Shown here: piece after piece, positions 26,071 through 33,823 of the stretch
How the letters are laid out: the number at the start of each line of letters is the position of its first letter
How positions within the stretch are numbered: the first letter of the stretch is position 1
Assembly (NCBI GenBank): GCA_017936005.1
Contig: JAGBGK010000072.1
Location: 1-33,823 of the forward strand
Direction: 5' to 3'
From: Tidjanibacter sp.
GTDB lineage: Bacteria; Bacteroidota; Bacteroidia; Bacteroidales; Rikenellaceae
Length of the DNA stretch: 33,823 nt
Notes under the pieces: model-generated
Databases searched by the model: none
Told to the model about the DNA's origin: nothing
Seen by the model: only the letters and a program-made list of their open reading frames with translations
Made by a program: the position numbers and the translations under genes

Positions 26071-26196
26071 CTTTGTCTCAAATATTAGTATTTAGATTTA
26101 GTTAATAGTTTTCCATGTTGCACAAAACAACTCTATATATCTATATCCATAACTCAGAAAAAACACTTACACACACTCTCTTTTTTGTAAGGGTTT

Positions 26197-26228
26197 TTTG
26201 TTCCTAAAAGATATATGATATATACGTG
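26197..26228 (+). promoter_or_regulatory. Possible weak promoter of the six-gene catabolic operon
   Basis: TTTG (26197-26200), a 20-base spacer and TATACGTG (26221-26228) fit the Bacteroides layout, but the -7 box misses two of six conserved bases. The first gene starts at 26277. A poor match could mean activator-dependent expression or simply a wrong call. Confidence 0.3.
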
Positions 26229-26276
26229 TGGGAAGCGTCCACACAAGCAATAACCCAAAACCAATTATTCAACCAT

Positions 26277-28100
26277 ATGAATTTCACAAAAGAGAACTCA
26301 TTGCTACTCTCCGCAAGTCGTTTTGACAACCTCGGAGGGTGGACTCTCGACCAGCAATTTATGGAACAGATGGGCTCCTCCTATCTACTTGCCCACGGAC
26401 TCGGTATTGGTGTTGAGGATGCCACAACCGAAGCACACTTCCCTTGTATGGGCAACTATCATATCTTTGTGAGGACCATCAACTGGTCAGCACAATTTGC
26501 ACCCGAAGCATCACCCGCAGGACAGTTTACCATCACTCTTGACGGCACGCCTATCACTCTGCCACTCGGCAACAAAGCCCCCAAATGGGAGTGGCAAAAA
26601 GCCGGTATGGTAGAAATTTCGGAGGGCAGGCACACCGTTGGTCTGCACGACCTGACAGGTTTCGACGCTCGTTGTGATGCAATCCTTTTCACAACTCTTG
26701 ATGAGGCTCCTGCCGAAGGAGTGGAGGCCATTGATGAATTGCGCCGCAATATGTTTGCCATTGGTGCTCCGGAGGATAAAGGACACTACGATTTTGTAGT
26801 CGTTGGTGGTGGCGTGGCAGGTATGTGTGCCGCCATTGCAGCAGCAAGGCTTGGTGTAAAGAGGGTTGCCCTCATTCAGGACCGCTTTGTGCTGGGAGGC
26901 AATAACTCCTCCGAAATTCGTGTAGGACTTGGTGGACGTATTAATGTGGGACTCTACCCCTCGCTCGGCTATCTGCTCAATGAAATTGGTCCCAAGACCA
27001 AAGGTAATGCACGCACCGCCGATGTCTATGAGGACGACAAAAAAATGGAGGTACTACGTGCCGAGGAGAACATCACTCTCTACAAGGGCTACAAGGTGAG
27101 TGGCGTGGAGAAGCAGGGCGATAGGCTTACTTGTGTGATTGCGACCAACGTACGCACCTATGAGCAGATTCGCATCAGTGGCGACCTCTTCTCCGATTGT
27201 ACGGGAGATGCCACACTCGGTGTGTTGGCTGGCGCAGAGTGGCACATGGGACGTGAATCGAAGGATACCTTTGGCGAAGTGTCGGCTCCTGATGTGGAGG
27301 ATGGTATGACTATGGGTGCCTCGTTGCAGTGGTACTGCTTGGAGGGCGACAACGAGAACGACTTCCCCGCAATAGATTGGGGCCTGAAAATTGACGAACA
27401 GACTGTACAAGTGGTACGTCGAGGCCAGTGGTATTGGGAGGTTGGTATGCGAGATGACCAAATCGCCGATGCCGAGCGCATCAGGGACTACGGTATGTAT
27501 GTGGCCTACTCCAACTGGGCCTACCTCAAAAACGGATACGCCAAGCGTGAGGACTACGCCAAGAGTTATCTCGGCTGGGTGTCGTGTGTGGCAGGCAAGA
27601 GGGAGTCACGCAGGTTGAGGGGTGAGTTTGTGCTTCGTGAGCAAGACCTCAAAAACTACGTCATCTATCCCGACGGCTCGGCCTCCACTTCGTGGTACAT
27701 TGACCAACACTATCCCGACCCCGAAAACAGCAAATACTTCCCCAATAGGGAATTCCTATCCTGTGGACACCTCGACCCGATGGGCTTCTACCCTATCCCC
27801 TATCGTTGTTTCTACTCGAAGGACGTGAAGAATATGTTTATGGCCGGTCGTAACATCAGCGTTTCGCACGTGGCTCTCGGCACCGTGAGGGTGATGCGCA
27901 CTACGGCAATGATGGGTGAGGTTGTGGGTATGGCTGCAAGTATCTGCAACAACCACAAGGCCCTACCGAGGGATGTCTACTATACACATTTGGATGAACT
28001 CATCGCGCTGATGAAAAAGGGTGTGGGGCGTACCGACATTCAGTACAACCAAATCTATACCCTCATCGACACCACCGCCGAAAGAAGTGAGGAGTGTTAG
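26277..28100 (+). CDS. FAD-dependent oxidoreductase with N-terminal beta-rich domain
   Basis: A 607-residue flavoprotein of the FAD_oxidored type. Residues 1-165 form a beta-rich module (GNYHIFVRTINWSAQF, then QFTITLDGTPITLPLG, EGRHTVGLHDLTGF) like carbohydrate-binding or golvesin/xanthan-lyase-associated domains. The FAD-binding Rossmann region starts at 172 (DFVVVGGGVAGM, glycines 177-182) with LGGNNSSEIRVGLGGR after it. The C-terminal flavin motif is MAGRNISVSHVALGTVRVMRT. There is no signal peptide from the ATG at 26277, so it should be cytosolic; the upstream 17 codons add nothing conserved. It heads an operon with a symporter (51-base gap). It probably oxidises a sugar or sugar derivative; the substrate is unknown. 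Confidence 0.85.
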   Translation: MNFTKENSLLLSASRFDNLGGWTLDQQFMEQMGSSYLLAHGLGIGVEDATTEAHFPCMGNYHIFVRTINWSAQFAPEASPAGQFTITLDGTPITLPLGNKAPKWEWQKAGMVEISEGRHTVGLHDLTGFDARCDAILFTTLDEAPAEGVEAIDELRRNMFAIGAPEDKGHYDFVVVGGGVAGMCAAIAAARLGVKRVALIQDRFVLGGNNSSEIRVGLGGRINVGLYPSLGYLLNEIGPKTKGNARTADVYEDDKKMEVLRAEENITLYKGYKVSGVEKQGDRLTCVIATNVRTYEQIRISGDLFSDCTGDATLGVLAGAEWHMGRESKDTFGEVSAPDVEDGMTMGASLQWYCLEGDNENDFPAIDWGLKIDEQTVQVVRRGQWYWEVGMRDDQIADAERIRDYGMYVAYSNWAYLKNGYAKREDYAKSYLGWVSCVAGKRESRRLRGEFVLREQDLKNYVIYPDGSASTSWYIDQHYPDPENSKYFPNREFLSCGHLDPMGFYPIPYRCFYSKDVKNMFMAGRNISVSHVALGTVRVMRTTAMMGEVVGMAASICNNHKALPRDVYYTHLDELIALMKKGVGRTDIQYNQIYTLIDTTAERSEEC

Positions 28101-28151
28101 GAGGAGCGATTCTCGATAAACCTTGTAACCAACTAAAACCTACAATACTCT

Positions 28152-29696
28152 ATGGCAATTATCGACTGGATTATTATTGCATTTTTCCTCGTTGCCCTCA
28201 CAGGCATCGGTTTCTACTTCTCCAAAAAGAGCAAAAACCTCGAAGATTACTTCCTCGGCGGAAGGTCGATGCCTATGTGGCTGGTGGCCTTTGCTGCTGT
28301 GGGTACATCCATTTCGGCAGGCACCTTTGTAGGCTCGCCACAAATCGCCTTCGACGGCAACTACACCTACATTATGATGAGCGTGGGAGCTATCTTTGGA
28401 GGTATTCTGGCGGCGCTCGTCATTCTGCCCACACTCTACAAGGCCAACTCCATCACCATTTATGGCTATATAGGTAACCGTTTTGGCAATGGCTCCAAGA
28501 CCGCCACAAGTATTATGTTTCTCATCGGTCAGTTATTGACTTCGGGGTCGAGGCTCTTCATTGCGGCTATCGCTGTGTCGGTAATGCTCTACGGACAGAT
28601 TTCGTTCTCGTTCCTTGTGATTTCGATTATCCTGCTGGGTGTCATCAGCACCATCTACACAATGGCGGGTGGTATCAAAGGACTAATCTACATCGATACC
28701 TTCCAAATCTTGTTGGTTATAGGTACGGGTATCCTCTCCATCATTCTCATCTACAACGCCATTCCCGAGTCGTTTGGTGAGATAATTGGCACCCTGCGCC
28801 ACGCTCCCGAGGGCAACAAACTCAAACTTATAGACCCAAGTTTCTCCTTCGCTGAGCCTTACAACCTGATGGGTGCACTCATTGCGTGTGCTATCTTCAA
28901 GTTTGCGCAGTTCAGCACCGACCACGAGTTCGTACAGCGTCAGCTCACCTGCCGTTCGGTGAAGAAGGCTAGCGTGTCGCTCATTTGGTCGCAACTCATT
29001 TCGTTGCCCGTAGTGGTAATCTTTATGATTATCGGCTCGCTGCTCTACATTGCCTATCCCCACATCATGCCGCAGGAGACGGTGGCCACCATTGCACAAG
29101 ATTCGAGAGATGTATTTCCGCAGTATATTTGCAGTTCCAACGTACCTGCCGGCATCAGGGGTCTGATGATTGTTGGCCTGTTGGCAGCGGCACTCTCGTC
29201 GTTCAACTCGGCTATCAACTCGATGACAAGTAGTTTTGTGGATGACATCTACAAACCCCTACGTGAGAGGTTCAACCGCCCCGAGCAGACCAATAAACAG
29301 AAGGTGCGCACTTCGCGTATTATGGTACTTGGTATGGGTGCTGTGCTGACCTCCTTTGCCATTGTGGCTTGTGTGATGCAGGAGGCCGGAGGCCAGAACC
29401 TTGTGGACTTTGCACTCGGCATTATGAGTTTTTCCTATGCCGGTATGCTGGGCGTGTTCCTCTGTGCAGTGTGGACCAAGAGGGGTAATACGGTGAGCGT
29501 TATCTCGGCCCTTGTGGTTGGAGCCCTTGTTGTACTTGCGCTCCAACCCAACATCCTTGCAGGGTGGAGTGAGCCTCTGTTTGGTACTGCACTAAATATC
29601 GCTTGGCCTTGGTGGTGCCCCATTGGTGCAGTGATTAGCTTTGGTGTCTGCTGCCTTGGCAAGAGTAAACAAGAGCCAACCATTTGCAATAAGTAG
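28152..29696 (+). CDS. Sodium:solute symporter (SSS family)
   Basis: An inner-membrane symporter of 514 residues with about 13-14 hydrophobic segments, of the family that includes SGLT-type sugar and other solute carriers. The N-terminus has the family pattern: IDWIIIAFFLVALTGIGFYF, then NLEDYFLGGRSMPMWLVAFA and AAVGTSISAGTFVGSP. The segment LLAAALSSFNSAINSMTSS near residues 350-370 is the usual conserved SSS motif region. It lies between an oxidoreductase and an aldolase gene (39-base gap downstream), so it most likely imports the sugar or polyol handled by the operon. Confidence 0.9.
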   Translation: MAIIDWIIIAFFLVALTGIGFYFSKKSKNLEDYFLGGRSMPMWLVAFAAVGTSISAGTFVGSPQIAFDGNYTYIMMSVGAIFGGILAALVILPTLYKANSITIYGYIGNRFGNGSKTATSIMFLIGQLLTSGSRLFIAAIAVSVMLYGQISFSFLVISIILLGVISTIYTMAGGIKGLIYIDTFQILLVIGTGILSIILIYNAIPESFGEIIGTLRHAPEGNKLKLIDPSFSFAEPYNLMGALIACAIFKFAQFSTDHEFVQRQLTCRSVKKASVSLIWSQLISLPVVVIFMIIGSLLYIAYPHIMPQETVATIAQDSRDVFPQYICSSNVPAGIRGLMIVGLLAAALSSFNSAINSMTSSFVDDIYKPLRERFNRPEQTNKQKVRTSRIMVLGMGAVLTSFAIVACVMQEAGGQNLVDFALGIMSFSYAGMLGVFLCAVWTKRGNTVSVISALVVGALVVLALQPNILAGWSEPLFGTALNIAWPWWCPIGAVISFGVCCLGKSKQEPTICNK

Positions 29697-29735
29697 GAAC
29701 ACAAATGTTTAATCACAACTAAATAACATAAAGCT

Positions 29736-30578
29736 ATGCTTGTTCCTTTTCGCGAAATATTGGCCGACGCCCACCAGAGAGGTTATGCCGTTGGCGCATT
29801 CAACTGTCTGAGTACCGAACACATTATGGGAGCTATTCAGGCTGCCGAACAGCTGCGCTCGCCCATTATCCTGCAAGTGGCAGAGATTCAGTTCCCCTAT
29901 GCTCCATTAGAGTTGATGGTGCCTGCATTTATTGAAGCCGCTCAACGAGCCACGGTGCCCGTTGCCGTACATCTCGACCACGGTTTGAGTTTTGAAACCT
30001 GCATCAAAGCCCTGCGCTTGGGTTGCAACTCTGTAATGTTTGATGGCGCATCCCTCCCTTTTGAGGAGAATGTCAACCAGACGTCGCTTGTGGTTCGTGC
30101 CGCCAAAGCTGTGGGCGCCGACATTGAGGCCGAGCTTGGCCATGTTGGCGATGCACAGTGCTCGGCCGACATCGAAAACGACATCTTTACCGTAGCCGAT
30201 GAGGCCAAAACCTTCATCGAACGCACCGGTGTGGATGCGCTTGCCATTGCCATAGGCAATCTCCACGGCAAATATATCGCCACACCACAACTAAACATTA
30301 CCCGACTCAAAGAAATCAACTCCTTGTGCAATACACCGCTGGTACTTCACGGTGGTAGTGGCACTAGTGAGGAGGATTTCAAAGCGTGTGCCCACAATGG
30401 TGTGGCCAAAATCAACGTCGCCACTGCACTCCAAATTGCTGCCACAAAAGCTGTGGAAAACTATTTGGCCACGAGCGCCACACCCAATTACATTGATATG
30501 AAAAATGTTATTGTGGAGGCAACAAAAGAGTCGGTGTCTTGGCACATACGCCTTTTTGAGAGCGACGGGAAAGCATAA
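29736..30578 (+). CDS. Class II ketose-bisphosphate aldolase (GatY/KbaY/FbaA family)
   Basis: A 280-residue zinc-dependent aldolase that cleaves a ketose bisphosphate to dihydroxyacetone phosphate and an aldehyde. HLDHG gives catalytic Asp81 and zinc ligand His82; GNLHG gives His177 and LHGGSG gives His205. ELGHVG (133-138) and NVATALQ near 225 complete the family pattern. The size is close to tagatose-1,6-bisphosphate aldolases (GatY/KbaY), which are shorter than E. coli FbaA; substrate cannot be fixed from sequence alone. It is followed after 20 bases by a PfkB kinase gene, which could supply its substrate. Confidence 0.9.
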   Translation: MLVPFREILADAHQRGYAVGAFNCLSTEHIMGAIQAAEQLRSPIILQVAEIQFPYAPLELMVPAFIEAAQRATVPVAVHLDHGLSFETCIKALRLGCNSVMFDGASLPFEENVNQTSLVVRAAKAVGADIEAELGHVGDAQCSADIENDIFTVADEAKTFIERTGVDALAIAIGNLHGKYIATPQLNITRLKEINSLCNTPLVLHGGSGTSEEDFKACAHNGVAKINVATALQIAATKAVENYLATSATPNYIDMKNVIVEATKESVSWHIRLFESDGKA

Positions 30579-30598
30579 ACCTAACATTTGGCAATTCT

Positions 30599-31600
30599 AT
30601 GAATCGTAGTGGTATTATCAGTGTTGGTAACTGGATTTGCGATATCATTAAGTTTGTGGACAAGTATCCCGAAAAGGGTACCCTCACCACTATACGACAC
30701 ACTCAAACAGGTTTTGGTGGGTGTTCCCACAACGTGTTACTCGACTTGGCCGCTCTACAAACGGAGCTTCCTCTCTATGCAGGAGGTTGTGTTGGCTTGG
30801 ATTCACTTGGCGATGACATACTCAACGAATTGGCAGATGCTGGCATAGACAGCAGTGCAATGCAAAGAGTGGAGGCCCCGACATCCTACACCGATGTTAT
30901 GTCGGAAATTGGCGGTAGCACCACTCGCACCTTCTTCCACCACCGAGGAGCCAATGCCCTTCTCTCCCCACAACTCATTGAAGCAATAGAGTGCAATGCG
31001 AAGATTTTTCACCTTGGCTACCTTCTGCTCCTTGACCAACTCGATGCCGAAGACGAGGAGTATGGAGTAGTCGCAGCCAGAGTACTCGACATGCTGCAAC
31101 AGCGAGGCTACAAGACAAGTGTAGATATGGTGTCGGAAGTTAGCGAGCGAGTACGCAAAGTGGTACTTCCCGCATTGAAATATACCGACTACCTCATCAT
31201 CAACGAAGTAGAGGCCGGTGTGTGCTGCGAAAGAACACTCCGTAGTGCAGAAGGCGAGATTTTACTCGACCAAGTGGCCGAGGCAGCTCGTGAGCTTATG
31301 AATTACGGAGTGGGAGAAGTGTGCTTAATCCACTTCCCCGAGGGTGGCTATATGCTCACCCGCAATGGCGACACTCTTTATTGTCCAACAATCCCCGTAG
31401 CACACAAGGATATTGTATCAACAGTTGGCGCCGGAGATGCCTTCTGCGCCGGAGCTCTTTATGCCCTACACGAGGGCTATTCCCCTCGTGAAGTCCTCAC
31501 GTTTGCCAACGCTTCTGCCCGTTTCAACCTTTACGGAGCAACCTCCACGTCGGCAGCTCCTTCTCTTAAACAGATTACAAATTACTTAAAATCCCTATAA
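30599..31600 (+). CDS. PfkB-family carbohydrate kinase
   Basis: A 333-residue ribokinase-type sugar kinase. The N-terminal substrate region has GFGGCSHNVLLDLAAL (about 39-54) and GCVGLDSLGDDI, and the C-terminal signature is TVGAGDAFCAGALYA, with catalytic base Asp280 in GAGD. The sequence is not close enough to any named member to fix the substrate; it could be a sugar 1- or 6-phosphate kinase or a free-sugar kinase. The dehydrogenase gene starts three bases after its stop. As the partner of a ketose-bisphosphate aldolase, it may place the second phosphate on a ketose phosphate. Confidence 0.88.
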   Translation: MNRSGIISVGNWICDIIKFVDKYPEKGTLTTIRHTQTGFGGCSHNVLLDLAALQTELPLYAGGCVGLDSLGDDILNELADAGIDSSAMQRVEAPTSYTDVMSEIGGSTTRTFFHHRGANALLSPQLIEAIECNAKIFHLGYLLLLDQLDAEDEEYGVVAARVLDMLQQRGYKTSVDMVSEVSERVRKVVLPALKYTDYLIINEVEAGVCCERTLRSAEGEILLDQVAEAARELMNYGVGEVCLIHFPEGGYMLTRNGDTLYCPTIPVAHKDIVSTVGAGDAFCAGALYALHEGYSPREVLTFANASARFNLYGATSTSAAPSLKQITNYLKSL

Positions 31601-31603
31601 ACT

Positions 31604-32632
31604 ATGAGACAAGCCGTATTAGTAAAACCCCACCACATCGAACTTCACGATGTAGCACCTCTCAGTACAGCCGACCTGAAAGACAACGAAATCCTGCTCG
31701 CCATCAAACGTATTGGCGTGTGTGGCTCCGACATACACTCCTTCCACGGACAACACCCCTCGTGTATCTATCCCATCGTGCAGGGCCACGAATATTCGGG
31801 CGAGGTCGTGGCTGTTGGTAAAGATGTTACCGTCGTGAAAGTGGGCGACAAGGCTACCGCACGCCCACAGCAGGTGTGTGGAGAGTGTGCCCCCTGTCGA
31901 AGGGGACAGTATAATGTGTGTCAAAACCTCAAAGTAGAGGGCTTCCACGCTCCGGGTTGCGCACAGGACCTCTTCATTGTGCCCGAAGATAGAGTGGTGT
32001 TTGTTCCAGAAAGTGTTAGTTTCGACTATGCTGCAATGATTGAGCCGGTGGCAGTAGCTGCCCACGCCTCCAATCGTCCCCGCGACATCAAGGGTAAGAA
32101 TGTGGTAGTGTCGGGTGCCGGCACTATCGGCAACCTCATTGCCCAATTCGCCAAAGCACGAGGCGCAAAGAAGGTTGTTATCACAGACGTTAGCGACCTG
32201 CGTTTGGATATTGCACTACAATGTGGTATCGACGGAGTTCTTAACGTTGCAAAACGTTCGCTGGCAGATGCCGTAGATGAGCTCTTCGACGGCGAAGGTT
32301 TCCAAGTGGGCTTCGAGTGTGCAGGTGTAGAGTCGTCTATTCGCTCGCTGATGAGTGCCATTGAGAAAGGTAGCGATGTTATCATCGTCGGTGTACACGC
32401 CAAAGACCCCGCAATCGATATGGAGGTGCTCGGAGAACACGAACTCTACCTTATCGGCTCACTAATGTATCTCCACGAAGACTACATTGAGGCTGTGGAA
32501 AATGTGGCTACAGGTAAAATTTGCCTCACCCCGCTCATCACAAACCACTTCCCTCTGGAACAATATATGGAAGCCTACGAGTTTATTGACGCCAACAGGG
32601 AGGGTTGTATGAAGGTAATCATTGACCTCTAA
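31604..32632 (+). CDS. Zinc-dependent polyol/sugar dehydrogenase (sorbitol dehydrogenase-like, MDR family)
   Basis: A 342-residue medium-chain dehydrogenase. Catalytic zinc ligands are Cys40 (GVCGSD), His62 and Glu63 (GHEYSGEV), and a structural zinc site is formed by Cys92, Cys95, Cys98 and Cys106. The Rossmann fold begins at VVVSGAGTIGNLIAQ; an aspartate after the second strand (VVITDVSDLR) suggests NAD rather than NADP. The family includes sorbitol, L-idonate, galactitol and threonine dehydrogenases. Sitting between two sugar kinases, it likely turns a polyol or sugar acid into a ketose (or the reverse). It starts three bases after the upstream kinase stop; the next gene starts 18 bases downstream. 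Confidence 0.9.
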   Translation: MRQAVLVKPHHIELHDVAPLSTADLKDNEILLAIKRIGVCGSDIHSFHGQHPSCIYPIVQGHEYSGEVVAVGKDVTVVKVGDKATARPQQVCGECAPCRRGQYNVCQNLKVEGFHAPGCAQDLFIVPEDRVVFVPESVSFDYAAMIEPVAVAAHASNRPRDIKGKNVVVSGAGTIGNLIAQFAKARGAKKVVITDVSDLRLDIALQCGIDGVLNVAKRSLADAVDELFDGEGFQVGFECAGVESSIRSLMSAIEKGSDVIIVGVHAKDPAIDMEVLGEHELYLIGSLMYLHEDYIEAVENVATGKICLTPLITNHFPLEQYMEAYEFIDANREGCMKVIIDL

Positions 32633-32650
32633 ACCACCACATTCGCAACT

Positions 32651-33535
32651 ATGAACAACAATAAACCAACCATCGTAGCACTCGGCGAGGTTCTGTGGGA
32701 TATGCTTCCAGGAGGTAAGAAAATCGGAGGAGCGCCGCTGAACTTTGCCTGCCACGCCACACAACTCGGCTGCAAGGGTGTTATGGTGAGTAGCATTGAC
32801 AACGATGCGCTTGGCGATGAACTCTTGGAAGGAATTGCCCCCATTGGCGTAGAACTCTCATTTGTACAGCGTAGCGATAGACCCACAAGTAAAGTAGATG
32901 TTGTGGTGGATAGTCAGGGTACACCTCAATATATAATCAACGAGGGGGTCGCTTGGGACCACATCCTTTTTACCCCAGAGATGGACGCACTCGCACAAAA
33001 GGCCGATGCTGTGTGTTGGGGCTCGCTTGCTGCACGCAACAGAACGTCCCGAGCAACCATCATTCGTTTTGTGGAGTCCACAAAAGAGGAGTGCCTCAAA
33101 GTGTTCGACATCAACATCAGACAGCACTACTACGATAGGGAGTTTATCGAATGGTCGCTACACCGAGCCGATGTGCTAAAACTCAATGATGACGAGCTAC
33201 CTCTGCTGCAAGAATACTATTCCCTTGTGGGCCAACCCATTGAACAATGCAAAGAGTTGTTGAAGCTGTTCGGATTGAGGTATGTGGTGTACACCTGCGG
33301 TAGTAAAGAGAGTGTTGTTGTTGGGGCGGAGAAGATTTCTCGCATCGACACTCCGAAGGTTGAGGTAGTGGATACAGTTGGTGCAGGCGACTCGTTTACG
33401 GCAGCCTTTGTGAGTGGCCTTGTGAATGGGCGTACCATAGCAGATTCCCATCGCCACGCAGTGGAGCTAGCAGCGTATGTCTGCTCGCAGCGTGGTGCCA
33501 CACCCCAAATTCCCGAATTCTTGCGAGAACGATAG
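32651..33535 (+). CDS. PfkB-family kinase, fructokinase-like
   Basis: A 294-residue ribokinase-type kinase, close to bacterial fructokinases: IVALGEVLWDMLPGGKKIGG (8-27) followed by APLNFACHATQLG, and TVGAGDSFTAAFVSG with catalytic base Asp247. These N-terminal residues are typical of enzymes phosphorylating fructose at O6, but other ketoses are possible. It is the last gene of the operon, 18 bases after the dehydrogenase, whose ketose product it could phosphorylate. A hairpin terminator follows at 33617. Confidence 0.9.
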   Translation: MNNNKPTIVALGEVLWDMLPGGKKIGGAPLNFACHATQLGCKGVMVSSIDNDALGDELLEGIAPIGVELSFVQRSDRPTSKVDVVVDSQGTPQYIINEGVAWDHILFTPEMDALAQKADAVCWGSLAARNRTSRATIIRFVESTKEECLKVFDINIRQHYYDREFIEWSLHRADVLKLNDDELPLLQEYYSLVGQPIEQCKELLKLFGLRYVVYTCGSKESVVVGAEKISRIDTPKVEVVDTVGAGDSFTAAFVSGLVNGRTIADSHRHAVELAAYVCSQRGATPQIPEFLRER

Positions 33536-33616
33536 GAATCCGCCCTCATAGAATGCCATATACAATCTCCGATAAGGGACTTGCTTGGGTTTGACAACTA
33601 ATAGCATACGAAAAAG

Positions 33617-33643
33617 ACAGAGGCAGGAAGAACCTGCCTCTGT
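33617..33643 (+). terminator. Hairpin terminator after the fructokinase-like gene
   Basis: A perfect 11-bp GC-rich stem (33617-33627 with 33633-33643) and 5-base loop, followed by TACTTTAAG. It lies 81 bases after the last stop of the operon. The T tract is short. The rest of the gap to the window end holds the repeat element and no gene I can support. Confidence 0.7.
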
Positions 33644-33651
33644 TACTTTAA

Positions 33652-33731
33652 GTGATCCCGGCGGGATGGTCGGTTTCTGCGACAGACGCGCACAGAGGGC
33701 ACTTTTTCAGACTCACTCTGCACTCACTGAT
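33652..33731 (+). repeat. Intergenic repeat element, copy B
   Basis: Same two blocks as at 7626-7721 and in the same orientation: GTGATCCCGGCGGG (33652-33665) and a 21-mer at 33711-33731 ending CACTCACTGAT. Here the first block extends to the perfect palindrome-like ATCCCGGCGGGAT (33655-33667, 6-bp arms around one G). It lies 116 bases after the stop of the last gene and just after a hairpin, like copy A. Confidence 0.7.
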
Positions 33732-33823
33732 GCGGTTTTCTACACTAAAATTTCAAGGCTCAAACATGCACGATATTGCAGCTATTTTTACGATGCAACC
33801 TAAAAATAATTCTTCGTTGCGAA

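Noticed and set aside
33652-33715. A tRNA gene on the - strand, suggested by the ATCCCGCCGGGATCAC-like end
   Set aside because: No T-loop TTCGA, anticodon arm or D arm can be placed behind the acceptor-like end; at most it is a fragment or chance likeness.
33585-33803. A 72-codon frame at the end of the window
   Set aside because: It spans the terminator hairpin and the repeat element, so it is very unlikely to be translated.

Overview
The window is bacterial DNA from a member of the Bacteroidetes, most likely order Bacteroidales. The evidence is a SusC/SusD pair, many Bacteroidetes-type lipoproteins (lipobox cysteine near residue 17-25), start codons preceded by A/T-rich sequence rather than a clear Shine-Dalgarno, and promoters of the Bacteroides type (TTTG, about 21 bp, TAnnTTTG). 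A gut genus such as Alistipes or a relative would fit, but the sequence alone does not settle the genus. I see no rRNA, tRNA, CRISPR array, insertion sequence or phage gene.

Region 1 (1-2530, + strand) is a two-gene unit: a glycerate 2-kinase and a GntP-type permease, closed by a strong hairpin terminator. Heptamer tandem repeats sit directly before the kinase start.

Region 2 (2547-7630) is a small alpha-glucan module. Two GH13 lipoproteins run on the - strand, and a lipoprotein aldose 1-epimerase diverges on the + strand. Two good Bacteroides-type promoters face away from each other in the shared intergenic region.

Region 3 (7794-23720, - strand) is a classical polysaccharide utilization locus (PUL). 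In transcription order it holds an ECF sigma factor, a FecR anti-sigma factor, SusC with an STN signalling domain, SusD, two lipoproteins I do not recognise, two heparinase II/III-family lyases (one periplasmic, one a lipoprotein), a GH88 unsaturated glucuronyl hydrolase, and a fimbrillin-like protein with a FISUMP-like C-terminus. Lyases plus GH88 point to a uronic-acid-containing polysaccharide. No sulfatase is present.

Region 4 (23811-26070, - strand) is a separate unit: a 44-residue small protein gene followed by a fimbrillin/BACON/FISUMP lipoprotein. Its terminator hairpin abuts the promoter of the sigma factor gene.

Region 5 (26277-33535, + strand) is a six-gene catabolic operon diverging from the PUL side: a FAD-dependent oxidoreductase, a sodium:solute symporter, a class II ketose-bisphosphate aldolase, a PfkB kinase, a zinc-dependent polyol/sugar dehydrogenase and a second PfkB kinase (fructokinase-like). 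Together they can be read as import, oxidation to a ketose, two phosphorylations and aldol cleavage to triose phosphates. The usual genes for unsaturated uronate breakdown (KduI, KduD, KdgK, KdgA) are absent. A related, partly palindromic intergenic repeat lies about 115 bp after the stop codon of the last gene on each side (7626 and 33652), bracketing regions 3 to 5.
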